Source: Rhabdobacter roseus (GTDB lineage Bacteria; Bacteroidota; Bacteroidia; Cytophagales; Spirosomataceae). Taken from it: DNA of 64,000 bases. The stretch lies in NCBI RefSeq assembly GCF_014202275.1, contig NZ_JACHGF010000015.1, forward strand, positions 1 to 64,000, written 5' to 3'. How positions within the stretch are numbered: the first letter of the stretch is position 1; the number at the start of each line of letters is the position of its first letter. The position numbers were made by a program, and so were the translations under genes. Of the stretch, positions 34,564 to 43,614 are shown one piece after another. The notes below the pieces were generated by a model. The model searched no databases. It saw only the letters and a program-made list of their open reading frames with translations, and was not told where the DNA came from.

Positions 34564-36150
34564 ATGATTCCTGATGTCATGCCACTAAAAAATACAAGCC
34601 TCTTCTCTGCTTTGTTGCTGGTCTTTATGTTTACCAGCGCCTTTTACGGCCTGGCTTCACCGAAAAAACAGCTTTTTTCGGTGAAGGACTACGGGGCGAA
34701 GGGCGACGGCACCAGCCTGGACACGAAGGCCATTCAGGCCACCATCGATGCGGCGGCAGGGCAGGGAGGAGGTACGGTGGTTTTGCCACCGGGAAAGTAT
34801 TTATCCGGCACGATTATCCTCAAAGATCATATCCTGCTTCGCATTGAAGCAGGAGCGGTACTTTTAGGAAGTACCGATATGAAAGATTATCCGGAGAACA
34901 TCGTCATGATCGACATGGTGCCGGGTACCACGTTTTCCGCCCCACTGGTGTACGCGGAGCGCGCCCGCTACGTAGGAATTGAGGGAAAGGGAATGATCGA
35001 CGGGCAAGGTACCCGCTTGAACTTCCCACCCCTCCCGGCGGCAAACTACCGACCCGGCTTGATCCGCTTTAATTATTGCCAGTTTGTAACGATGGAGGAT
35101 ATTCATCTGACCCGCCCCGCCCGCTGGACGGTGCACCTGAGAGATTCCGAAGACATCACCATACGAAATATCTCCATTCAAAGCCGATCCAATCGTAATA
35201 ACGACGGTATTGATATTGACGGATGCCAACGAGTGAAAATTACGGGCTGCACCATAGACACCGAAGACGACGCCATTGTGCTGAAGTCCTACCGGGCCCA
35301 TACCGTCAGGGACATAGTCGTAGCCAATTGCATTTTGACCAGCTGGTGCTACGCCTTCAAAATAGGTACCGAAACGTTGGGTAACGTCGAGAATGTGAGC
35401 GTATCCAATTGTGTCATTTATGAGTCTCACGGCATTGCGCTTCAATCCATGGATGGGGCCCAGGTTCGGAATGTGACTATCTCCAATATCACCATGAACG
35501 ATTGCTTTGCGGTATTAGAACTAAGGCTGGGGGGGCGGATGCGGGTTTACGCCTCGGAGGAAAACGATGTATTGCCGACCGTTCCGGGGAAAATGGAAAA
35601 CATCATCATTACAAACATTCAGGCCGATAACGTAGCCCAGAGCTTCGACTACATTTGTGGTATTCCGGGCTATCCGGTAGAAAAAGTAGTGCTCGATAAC
35701 ATCCGCATCCGCTACAAAGGGGGTGGAAAAAAAGAGGATGCCTACGCAGCCATCGACGATAAAATTAAAGATTATCCCAAGTGGACGTTGTTCGGAACGC
35801 TGCCTTCCTATGGCTTTTTTATAAGGCACGCCCAGGATATTTCCATCAGCAACCTGCATCTGTCGGTACAGGAGCCCGACTACCGCCCGGCGCTTCACTG
35901 TGAAAAAGTAACCGGACTCTCCGTGGCCTCTTCGTCCTTCATGGGCCACCTGCAAGGCGCTCCCGTGATCCGCCTGATCAATACCCAAGAAGCAACGATT
36001 CGTCACAGCACGAGCTCCGGGCCGGTCGCAACCTTTATTGGGATTGAGGGAGCCGCCTCCGCCGATACCTATTTGGACAGCAACTACCCCGCCAAGGCCA
36101 AACAGTATTACCAAGTAGAAAAAGAGGTACTTCAACCTAAGGTTAGGTGA
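34564..36150 (+). CDS. GH28-family polygalacturonase-like glycoside hydrolase
   Basis: 528 residues; a second ATG at 34579 is an equally good start. Signal peptide, then right-handed beta-helix with the pectate-lyase-3-like start FSVKDYGAKGDGTSLDTKAIQATIDAA. GH28 residues: NNDGIDIDG (about 212-220) and TEDDAIVLKS (about 233-242). The GHG motif is absent; FKIGTETLGNVENV and ESHGI occupy that part of the helix. Probably periplasmic or surface exo-acting on galacturonan or rhamnogalacturonan fragments. Ten bases after susD. Confidence 0.88.
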   Translation: MIPDVMPLKNTSLFSALLLVFMFTSAFYGLASPKKQLFSVKDYGAKGDGTSLDTKAIQATIDAAAGQGGGTVVLPPGKYLSGTIILKDHILLRIEAGAVLLGSTDMKDYPENIVMIDMVPGTTFSAPLVYAERARYVGIEGKGMIDGQGTRLNFPPLPAANYRPGLIRFNYCQFVTMEDIHLTRPARWTVHLRDSEDITIRNISIQSRSNRNNDGIDIDGCQRVKITGCTIDTEDDAIVLKSYRAHTVRDIVVANCILTSWCYAFKIGTETLGNVENVSVSNCVIYESHGIALQSMDGAQVRNVTISNITMNDCFAVLELRLGGRMRVYASEENDVLPTVPGKMENIIITNIQADNVAQSFDYICGIPGYPVEKVVLDNIRIRYKGGGKKEDAYAAIDDKIKDYPKWTLFGTLPSYGFFIRHAQDISISNLHLSVQEPDYRPALHCEKVTGLSVASSSFMGHLQGAPVIRLINTQEATIRHSTSSGPVATFIGIEGAASADTYLDSNYPAKAKQYYQVEKEVLQPKVR

Positions 36151-36187
36151 CTCATTAGCTGACTTTAAAATATAATTTGCTTAGCGT

Positions 36188-36850
36188 ATGAAGCTTTTAC
36201 AACGGTCCGGCTTGCTGCTTTTACTACTGATTTCCCAGGCTACCTGGGCGCAGGTATCGGTGCGTTTGGCTGAGCCTTCTATTTCTAAGCCGGGTGCCAA
36301 AGGCAACGGAACGGTGAGCTTCAATACCTCTCAGATTCTCATGGATAATCATACCGTCAACCGGCAGTACTTGGCTCCAGAAGGCGGGTTAGAGGTAAAA
36401 AACGCCAATGCTACGGGTACCACCGGGCTGATTCAGGTATTTCCCTGGACCAGTACCGTTAGGCTTAAGGAGGCGGGGTTTCTGGTAGGCTTTGGCCAAA
36501 CGAATTACCGCTCAGGGCAGGATTTTCGACTCCTGCTGTATGAATTGCACGGCACCACTGACCTGAAAGTGGTCCGTACGGTGGCTTCCTTTCCTGTTAC
36601 TATTCCTCCGGAAGCGGTTCAAAAAGGAAAGTACCTTTCCTTTCTTTTTAAAGAATCTCTGCCTCTGGAAAAAGGAAAACAGTACGCCCTGCACCTTTAT
36701 CCAACGCAAGCGAAGGATCAAGCAATTATTTTTCAACTGGCAGAAACTGCCTACCTGGGATTCAGTAGCCTGGCCGTCAGTCAGCCCCTTACTTTGATTT
36801 CCAACGCAAACCGAAGGCCTGATCTAAACATCTTCTTGGTAGCCGAGTAA
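36188..36850 (+). CDS. Secreted protein of unknown function
   Basis: 220 residues with signal peptide MKLLQRSGLLLLLLISQATWAQ. The mature part is beta-rich (VRLAEPSISKPGAKGNGTVSFNTSQILMD..), with no catalytic motif or family I recognise; PWTSTVRLKEAGFLVGFGQ and KYLSFLFKESLPLEKGKQYALHLYP suggest a jelly-roll/carbohydrate-binding-like fold. It lies in the pectin operon between GH28 and GH105-like genes, so a glycan-binding or accessory role is plausible. Confidence 0.75.
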   Translation: MKLLQRSGLLLLLLISQATWAQVSVRLAEPSISKPGAKGNGTVSFNTSQILMDNHTVNRQYLAPEGGLEVKNANATGTTGLIQVFPWTSTVRLKEAGFLVGFGQTNYRSGQDFRLLLYELHGTTDLKVVRTVASFPVTIPPEAVQKGKYLSFLFKESLPLEKGKQYALHLYPTQAKDQAIIFQLAETAYLGFSSLAVSQPLTLISNANRRPDLNIFLVAE

Positions 36851-36904
36851 TCGTTGCTTCGCGCCCCGGTTCCATTTTTTTAAAACGCCCAACGCATCAG
36901 TAGA

Positions 36905-38428
36905 ATGCCCAACCGAAGACATTTTCTTTTTCAGATGGCTGGTAGCGGACTAACCCTCTCGCTACTTTCCTCCTGGCATTTTCCGGAAGGTGATCGTCCT
37001 ATTACCTCGCCCGACTACCTGCCTTTACGGATTTCCGGAGATACCCTACCCGTACCCACCGGCCGGCGGGTACCCTTTGGCTGGGGGTACTTTACGCTGC
37101 CGACGGGGGAGGAGGGCCTGGTACTTAAAGTGGGGAAGGAGGGCGCAACGGTCGCAGGTACCCCGCGCCTGCGGCTCATGGTAGCGCTCGATACCCGCGA
37201 CGAACGGGAGGTGGAAGTGACGCTGGCCACCTCGGGCAAGAAAATAGGGGTACTTTCTATTTGGTACGCCAGCGCTTTGCAAGTATTTGAATGTGCATTG
37301 AAGACAAGTTTGGCTGAGCTGCAAAAGCAAGGTGTACGCCTGCGCCTGGTGCAGGGGCAGGAGCCGATTTATTTCATCGAAAGTACCCCGCAAACGGGCT
37401 CGCACCTGTGGGTGGGGCAGGGTACGTTGGGAGCGTCGGTGAAGGGTTCGCCTTCGGAAGCCTTCCAAAGTACCTTTTGTTCGCTGCGCTCGCTGCATCC
37501 TTTTGGCTGGATGGGCGGCTGTACGCTGGACGGTTTGCTGGCGTTGAGCCGGTCGGGGCGTTTTCCGGCGGCTACGGCGGCGCTGGACGCGCAGCTGAAG
37601 CTTTTTGTACCCGATGGCGAAAATCTTATTTACGAAAACCCGAATACGCAGCCTTCCGACAACCAGTTCAATAACGTCGAAGCCGGACTGCCTTTTGTAG
37701 TCATTGCCGAAAAGTACCCCCAGCATCCGTCTATCCGGCTGTTTACGGATTTTTGTAAAAACCGAATCGAGAACGGAAAGGTCAAGGGCGAGTCGCTTAC
37801 CACCGAGGGATGCTATACGTTGGCCTATCCGCTGGCGGTGGTAGCCCGAGCCACGGGGCAGCCGACTTTGTATGAATACGCTTTGATTGAGCTGCAAGAG
37901 CGCATCAAGTACCTCACCGACGCCGAAGCCGTGTACCAGCGGGCGTCTAAAGACGGAAGTACCCGGGGTTTCCGAAACTGGGGAAGAGGCTACGTCTGGT
38001 TTTTGCTCGGGTTGGTCCGGACGGCCACGGTCATTCGGGAAGACAAGGCTTTTGCGCAGGATGCCCGCCTGAAAAAAATACAGGAAGCCTACGTCTACTA
38101 CGCGCAATTGGCGCTCCGGCACCAGCAGCCCGACCACAGCTGGCGAGGGTACCTCGACCGCCCCGAAACCCCGTACGACGCCTCCGCTACGGCGGGCCTG
38201 GGTGCGGCGCTGCTGTACGGAAAGCGCGCGGGCTGGCTGCCCGATTTCCCCGAAAAGCGCCTGACCGACATCCGTTCACGCCTGGAAAAAAGCCTCACGC
38301 CCGACGGCTTCCTGACGGGTAGTTGCCAGATCAACCGCGGGGGTGAAGCCCTGCAGCAGAGCCACTACCGGGTTATTTCTCAGTACGTGATGGGCCTCAT
38401 GGCGCATCTTTACACCGCTACCGCATGA
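36905..38428 (+). CDS. GH88/GH105-like unsaturated uronyl hydrolase
   Basis: 507 residues. Tat-type signal (NRRHFLFQMAGSGLTLSLLS), an N-terminal beta region of about 150 residues, then an (alpha/alpha)6-type domain: LPFVVIAEKYPQHPSIRLFTDF, RNWGRGYVWFLLGLV (GH105 proteins have WGRGNGW), HQQPDHSWRGYLDRPETPYDASATAGLGAALLYG and QQSHYRVISQYVMGLMAHLY. Such enzymes remove unsaturated uronic acid left by lyases. The extra N-terminal region is unusual, and exact family is uncertain. It overlaps the next GH28 gene by 4 bases. Confidence 0.72.
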   Translation: MPNRRHFLFQMAGSGLTLSLLSSWHFPEGDRPITSPDYLPLRISGDTLPVPTGRRVPFGWGYFTLPTGEEGLVLKVGKEGATVAGTPRLRLMVALDTRDEREVEVTLATSGKKIGVLSIWYASALQVFECALKTSLAELQKQGVRLRLVQGQEPIYFIESTPQTGSHLWVGQGTLGASVKGSPSEAFQSTFCSLRSLHPFGWMGGCTLDGLLALSRSGRFPAATAALDAQLKLFVPDGENLIYENPNTQPSDNQFNNVEAGLPFVVIAEKYPQHPSIRLFTDFCKNRIENGKVKGESLTTEGCYTLAYPLAVVARATGQPTLYEYALIELQERIKYLTDAEAVYQRASKDGSTRGFRNWGRGYVWFLLGLVRTATVIREDKAFAQDARLKKIQEAYVYYAQLALRHQQPDHSWRGYLDRPETPYDASATAGLGAALLYGKRAGWLPDFPEKRLTDIRSRLEKSLTPDGFLTGSCQINRGGEALQQSHYRVISQYVMGLMAHLYTATA

Positions 38429-39972
38429 AAAAGTACCTTTCTTACTTGCTTTGGTTTTGCTTCCTGTCCGGTATGGGCGGAGGGCTGTCGGCGCAGGTAC
38501 TTGACGTGCCCTTTGCTTTTCCGGTTTGGCAGGTACCTGCCTTTCCCGCCCGTACTTTCGACATTCGTGCCTACGGAGCCCAGCCAGAAGTACCTGCAAC
38601 CGAGGCCATCCGGCAGGCCATTGAGGCGTGTCACCGGGCGGGCGGCGGGAAGGTACTGGTGCCCAAAGGTACCTGGCTCACCGGGCCGGTCCACCTGAAA
38701 AGCCACGTGAACCTGCACCTGGAGCAAGGCGCGGAGCTGCGCTTCAGCCAACGCTTTGCCGACTACCTACCCGTGGTGCTGATCCAGCGCGGAGGGTACT
38801 TTTGCTACAACTATTCGCCGATGATCTATGCTAAAGATTGCGAGAACATCGCCGTTACGGGCGCAGGTACTTTGAATGGACAAGGACAGGCGTGGTGGCC
38901 CTGGAAAAAGCGGCAACCGGGTATGGAAGCGCTTTTCCGCATGGGCAAAAGCGGGGTACCCGTCGAGCAGCGCGTGTTTGGTACCGAGGCGGCGGGCGTT
39001 CGGCCTCCTTTTGTGCAGTTTTTGGAATGCAAAAATGTACTGCTGGAAGGCGTCACGCTGCTCGATGGCCCGTCCTGGAATGTGCATCCGGTTTTTTGTG
39101 AAAACCTGATTATTCGAAACATCAAAATCACGGCCCACGGCCCCAACAACGACGGCATCGACCCCGACGGCTGCAAAAATGTACTCATCGAAGATTGCCT
39201 TATCGACGTGGGAGACGACAACATTTGCCTCAAGTCGGGCCGCGACGAAGAAGCCTGGCGGCTGGGACGGCCCTGCGAAAACGTGGTGGTGCGGCGCTGC
39301 AGTACCCTGGCCGGGCACGGCGGCTTCGTGATCGGCAGCGAAATGTCGGCGGGCGTCCGAAATGTGCTGGTAGAAGACTGCCACTTCGCCGGTACCGACC
39401 GCGGACTGCGGTTCAAGTCGCGGGTAGGTAGGGGCGGCGTGGTGGAGAACGTCTGGGTGCGAAACATCAGCATGGACACCATCCAGCACGAGGCCGTGGT
39501 CTTCGATCTGCTCTACGACAGCGAGCCCATCGAGCGGTCCATTCAGTACAGCGAACAGGCGGCAGACCTGGCCCACGCGCCGGTTTTTCGGAACATTCAT
39601 ATCGAAAACATTCGGTGCCAAAGCGCCCAGACCGTCGTCAGCCTGCGGGGACTTCCGGGCGGCAGGAACCTTACCGATTTAACGTTTAAGTACCTTACGA
39701 TCAAGGCTGCGACAGGCGTTGTCGCTTCCCAGGCCAGCAAGATTTCCTTTGCGCAAAGTACCATCGAGCCACTGACGGGGCCGGTGTTTAGACTGCAAGA
39801 TTGCCAGGAGGTACAGTTTAAAGAAAAGGTATCAAAGCTCGAAAATTTCCTTAGTCTGGGAGGTACTTCTACGGGGGGTATTGTGGTGCAGCACCAGGGG
39901 CCGCGCCCCGCCGTGGTGCTGGATCAGGAGTTGGTCAAAAAGCAGGTAGTTACATTTATTTCTCTTGAATAA
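38425..39972 (+). CDS. GH28-family polygalacturonase
   Basis: 515 residues with signal peptide MKKYLSYLLWFCFLSGMGGGLSAQ. All four GH28 catalytic motifs are present: NNDGIDPDG, VGDDNICLKSG, GHGGFVIGSEMSAG and RGLRFKSRVGRGG. This makes it the most canonical of the four GH28 proteins here, probably an exo-polygalacturonase. ATGA overlap with the GH105-like gene indicates translational coupling. Confidence 0.94.
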   Translation: MKKYLSYLLWFCFLSGMGGGLSAQVLDVPFAFPVWQVPAFPARTFDIRAYGAQPEVPATEAIRQAIEACHRAGGGKVLVPKGTWLTGPVHLKSHVNLHLEQGAELRFSQRFADYLPVVLIQRGGYFCYNYSPMIYAKDCENIAVTGAGTLNGQGQAWWPWKKRQPGMEALFRMGKSGVPVEQRVFGTEAAGVRPPFVQFLECKNVLLEGVTLLDGPSWNVHPVFCENLIIRNIKITAHGPNNDGIDPDGCKNVLIEDCLIDVGDDNICLKSGRDEEAWRLGRPCENVVVRRCSTLAGHGGFVIGSEMSAGVRNVLVEDCHFAGTDRGLRFKSRVGRGGVVENVWVRNISMDTIQHEAVVFDLLYDSEPIERSIQYSEQAADLAHAPVFRNIHIENIRCQSAQTVVSLRGLPGGRNLTDLTFKYLTIKAATGVVASQASKISFAQSTIEPLTGPVFRLQDCQEVQFKEKVSKLENFLSLGGTSTGGIVVQHQGPRPAVVLDQELVKKQVVTFISLE

Positions 39973-39985
39973 AATACGGATTACG

Positions 39986-42124
39986 ATGCGTACGCTTTAC
40001 CTACTTATTGGTTTCCTAACTACCCTACAAGTACCTGTTTGGGCTCAATCGGCGGCAAAAAGTCCGTTCACGCTGGTGGGTACTGCCCAGCAGGCCGTGG
40101 TGGTACTTCCGGCCACCGAGCCCGCGTGCGTGCGCCTGGCGGTGCAGGGCCTGGTGAGCGACGTGGCCAAAATCACGGGCAAGACGCTACGCGTGGTGCC
40201 GGATGAGAAAAACCTGTCGGGCCAGCCGACGCTGACGGTAGGTACCTGGGGGCGGTCGGATGCGGTACTTCAAAAACACGGAAAAGAAACGGCCGCCCTG
40301 CGCGGCCAGTGGGAGGCCTACCAGGTACGTTCGTCGGATAAAAATCTACTGATCGCGGGCAGCGACGAGCGGGCCACGATGTTTGGGATTTATCATTTCC
40401 TGGAAAAGTACCTAGGCGTGGACCCGCTGTACTTTTGGTCGGACCGCGCGCCGGAACCACGCCAGATACTTCAGTGGGACGACGTCGCCATTTCCCAAAG
40501 TACCCCCAGCTTCCGGTACCGGGGTTGGTTCATCAACGACGAAGACTTGCTCACCGAATGGTACGAAAGCGGTGGCGTGCGCCGCCTCGACTACCCCTAC
40601 TACGGACAGGTGGTGAATCCGGCCATCATGAAGCAGGTGGTAGAAGCCCTGGTGCGGCTGCGCATGAACCTGATCATCCCGGCCAGCTTCATCGACATCC
40701 GTAATCCGGCGGAGGCCGCTCTGGTGCAGGAGGCTGCCCGGCGCGGGGTATTCCTGTCGATGCACCATGTGGAGCCCATGGGTGTGAGCGCCTTTACGTT
40801 TTTTAACTATTGGCAGGAAAAAACCGGTGAAAAGCCGCTCTTCTCCTTTTACAGCAGCCGCCAGAAGCTGGAGGAAGTATGGCGTGTCTACGCGCAGGAG
40901 TGGGCCAAGTACCCCAACGTGATTTGGCAGATTGGCCTGCGCGGCATTGCCGACCGCCCCATGTGGATGGCTGATCCGGGCATATCGCAGTCGGATGCCG
41001 ACCGGGGGAAGCTCATCTCGGAAGCCATGCGGGTACAGCGGGCCATGATCCAGGAAGTAGACCAGCGCCCCAACCCACCCATTACTACCACGCTTTGGGC
41101 CGAAGGCTCCACCCTCAACCAGGCGGGGTACCTAGACATACCTAAAAATGTCACCGTCGTTTTTTCAGACAATTCGCCCGGCTGGAAGTGGCAAAAGGAT
41201 TTCCACGAAACGCCCCGCCGTCCTGAGCACACCTACGGCGTGTACTACCACCACCAGCTGTGGGGCGCGGGGCCGCACCTGGCGCAGGGCATTCCGCCGC
41301 AGCATACCTACGCCGTTTTTCGCCAGGCGCACCAGAAGCAAAGTACCCACTACGCCATCCTGAACGTCTCCAACGTGCGGGAGTTTCAGCTGGGGCTGGC
41401 AGCTTCCGGGGAGATGCTCTATGACTTTGAAAAGTTTGAACCAGGTACCTTTACCCAAACCTGGATGCAGGAGCGCTACGGCTCACAGACGGCTGCTGCC
41501 CGGCAGGCCTACCAAACGTACTTTGCGGGCTTCGTGCTGCACGACCGCCAGCAGGTTCCCATGCTCCTCGACGGCCAGACGCGCAGCTTTGCCCTGGGTT
41601 TATTGAAGAAAATCGACCTCCAACTCACCGATCCCGTGAAGTACCAGGAAGCGGAAACCAAAGCCCGGCAAGCCACGACCGAAAGTACCTGGGGCCAAAC
41701 CTCCCTGGGCGACGCGCACCCCAAACCCGCTAATGACCAGGAGCTGCTCGAAAAGGTACTTCGCCAGCATCAGGGACACACGCAAGCCTTGCGGCAGGCC
41801 GAGGCGCTGCTGCCCAAGCTGGAGGCTAAGCAGCAGGCGTTTCTAAAAACCAATCTGATTTCGCAAATACAGATCATGCTCGGGCTGGAAGAATGGCTCG
41901 TGGCGATCCTGAGGGCCAAAAAGGGACTGGACGAAGGCCACAAAGCGCAAGCCCAAAAGTACCTCAAAGAAGCCACCGACGCCTTTACCCGGATGAAAAC
42001 CGGCCAGGCGCTCAACGTAACGGACGGGAAGTGGCAGCACTGGTACCGGGGTGAGAAAAAAATGAACCTGAAAAATGCCGAGCAACTCACCCAAAGTACC
42101 TACCAACTCATTAGTCAACAGTAA
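39986..42124 (+). CDS. GH115-like alpha-glucuronidase-family protein
   Basis: About 712 residues from ATG 39986 (a TTG at 39965 overlaps the previous gene). Signal peptide to ..VPVWAQ. The GH115 pattern is recognisable: LRGQWEAYQVRSSDKNLLIAGSDERATMFGIYHFLEKYLGVDPLYFWSDRAPEP, SFRYRGWFINDEDLLTEW, VVEALVRLRMNLIIPASF and LSMHHVEPMGVSAF. Shorter than typical GH115 enzymes, lacking part of the C-terminal domains. GH115 enzymes remove glucuronic acid side chains; in a pectin locus the substrate could be arabinogalactan-type or RG decorations (inference). Confidence 0.75.
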   Translation: MRTLYLLIGFLTTLQVPVWAQSAAKSPFTLVGTAQQAVVVLPATEPACVRLAVQGLVSDVAKITGKTLRVVPDEKNLSGQPTLTVGTWGRSDAVLQKHGKETAALRGQWEAYQVRSSDKNLLIAGSDERATMFGIYHFLEKYLGVDPLYFWSDRAPEPRQILQWDDVAISQSTPSFRYRGWFINDEDLLTEWYESGGVRRLDYPYYGQVVNPAIMKQVVEALVRLRMNLIIPASFIDIRNPAEAALVQEAARRGVFLSMHHVEPMGVSAFTFFNYWQEKTGEKPLFSFYSSRQKLEEVWRVYAQEWAKYPNVIWQIGLRGIADRPMWMADPGISQSDADRGKLISEAMRVQRAMIQEVDQRPNPPITTTLWAEGSTLNQAGYLDIPKNVTVVFSDNSPGWKWQKDFHETPRRPEHTYGVYYHHQLWGAGPHLAQGIPPQHTYAVFRQAHQKQSTHYAILNVSNVREFQLGLAASGEMLYDFEKFEPGTFTQTWMQERYGSQTAAARQAYQTYFAGFVLHDRQQVPMLLDGQTRSFALGLLKKIDLQLTDPVKYQEAETKARQATTESTWGQTSLGDAHPKPANDQELLEKVLRQHQGHTQALRQAEALLPKLEAKQQAFLKTNLISQIQIMLGLEEWLVAILRAKKGLDEGHKAQAQKYLKEATDAFTRMKTGQALNVTDGKWQHWYRGEKKMNLKNAEQLTQSTYQLISQQ

Positions 42125-42139
42125 CAAAATGTATCCTTA

Positions 42140-43606
42140 ATGAAGAAAAACATGCGTACAAAAATAGGATTGAAAAGTACCCTTTGGGGGATACTTGGTC
42201 TGGTGGGTACTTCCGCCTTGGCCCAACTACCCGCTGCGCCCGAAGGCCTCCGGGAACTGGGCTCCGTCAAGCCTCGTAGCACGAAAGAAATCAAAGCGTC
42301 GAGCTGGTCCATTGGCGGCGAAACCATGGACCGCGACTACACCGACTACCAGTCGTACAAACACTACCTGGAGCCGCTGGGTGCGAAGCGAATCCGGTTG
42401 CAGGGCGGCTGGGCCAAGTGTGAGAAGGTGAAAGCGGAGGGCCGCCCCGACCAGTACGACTTTGCCTGGCTAGACGCCGTGATTCCCGATGCCTACGCAC
42501 GGGGTGTAGCGCCCTGGGTGGAGCTTTCGTACGGTAATCCAATCTACGAAGGCGGCGGCGAGCCTAAGCTGGCGGGACGTATTCCCACCTCGCCCGAAGC
42601 CCTTACGGCCTGGGACAATTGGGTGCGCGCCATGGTGGAGCGTTACCAGGGTCAGGTGACCGAATGGGAAATCTGGAACGAGCCGGATCTTAATCCCAAG
42701 AATACGGGCCAGGAGTTTGCGGATTTTTACATCCGTACGGCCAAAATCATTCGCTCGGTGCAGCCCAAAGCGCGGTTGCTGGCCTTAGGAATAGCGGGTG
42801 TACCTCGTTTAGAATTCCTGGAGCCTTTCCTGGAGCGGCTCAAAGAACAAAATGCGCTGGATTTCATCGATGTCCTGACCTACCACGGCTACGCGCCCAA
42901 CCCGGATACGTCTTACCCCAAAATTGAGGAAATGCGCCAGTTTGTTTGGAAGTACAATCCCAAAGTTGAATTCATGCAGGGCGAGAACGGCGCTCCCTCC
43001 ACGCCCAGCGCGGTCACGATCGGGGCGCTGCGTCAATTCGACTGGTCGGAGCTGAGCCAGGCCAAGTGGGACCTGCGCCGGATGCTCGGCGACCACGGAC
43101 GTGGCATTGCTACGAACTTATTCACGATCAGTGATATTCACTACGCCGCCGGTGATCACATGGTGGGCGTCAATACCAAGGGAATCCTGAAAACCAACCC
43201 GGATAAAACCATCGAGCGGCCCAAATTGGCCTACAAAGCCGCGCAGCACGTATTCACGATCTTCGATGCTGACCTGGAAGCGCAGCTGGATCAGGTACCT
43301 ACCACCAACCAGGAGAAGCAGTCGGCCTTTGCCTACAAGCACAAGAAATCCGGACAGACGGCCGTCACGCTCTGGAACCACGAAGCGCGCCCCGCCGAAA
43401 CCTTCACGCCCCAACCTACCCAGGTGACGGTGCAGGGGTCGTTTAAAAAGCCCGTCTACGTGGATCTTATTTCGGGGAAAGTCTACGAAGTACCCAAAGC
43501 CAATTGGAAGAAATCCGGCAACAGCTACACCTTTACCAACATTCCCGTAGCCGACTACCCCGTGCTGCTGGCCGATGAGTCTTTGGTTTATCTTACTCAA
43601 AAATAA
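42140..43606 (+). CDS. Clan GH-A glycoside hydrolase (TIM barrel)
   Basis: 488 residues with signal peptide to ..ALAQ. Barrel motifs: AKRIRLQGGWAKCEK, WVELSYGNPIYEGGG, acid/base Glu in TEWEIWNEPDL, FIDVLTYHGYAPNP and nucleophile Glu in FMQGENGAPS, the layout of GH39/GH51/GH79-type enzymes. A beta-sandwich follows (TAVTLWNHEARPAETF..LISGKVYEVP..VADYPVLLADESLV). The exact family cannot be fixed by eye. It is a paralogue of 44791-46287, with an alpha-barrel gene between them. Confidence 0.75.
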   Translation: MKKNMRTKIGLKSTLWGILGLVGTSALAQLPAAPEGLRELGSVKPRSTKEIKASSWSIGGETMDRDYTDYQSYKHYLEPLGAKRIRLQGGWAKCEKVKAEGRPDQYDFAWLDAVIPDAYARGVAPWVELSYGNPIYEGGGEPKLAGRIPTSPEALTAWDNWVRAMVERYQGQVTEWEIWNEPDLNPKNTGQEFADFYIRTAKIIRSVQPKARLLALGIAGVPRLEFLEPFLERLKEQNALDFIDVLTYHGYAPNPDTSYPKIEEMRQFVWKYNPKVEFMQGENGAPSTPSAVTIGALRQFDWSELSQAKWDLRRMLGDHGRGIATNLFTISDIHYAAGDHMVGVNTKGILKTNPDKTIERPKLAYKAAQHVFTIFDADLEAQLDQVPTTNQEKQSAFAYKHKKSGQTAVTLWNHEARPAETFTPQPTQVTVQGSFKKPVYVDLISGKVYEVPKANWKKSGNSYTFTNIPVADYPVLLADESLVYLTQK

Positions 43607-43614
43607 ATTTTCGC

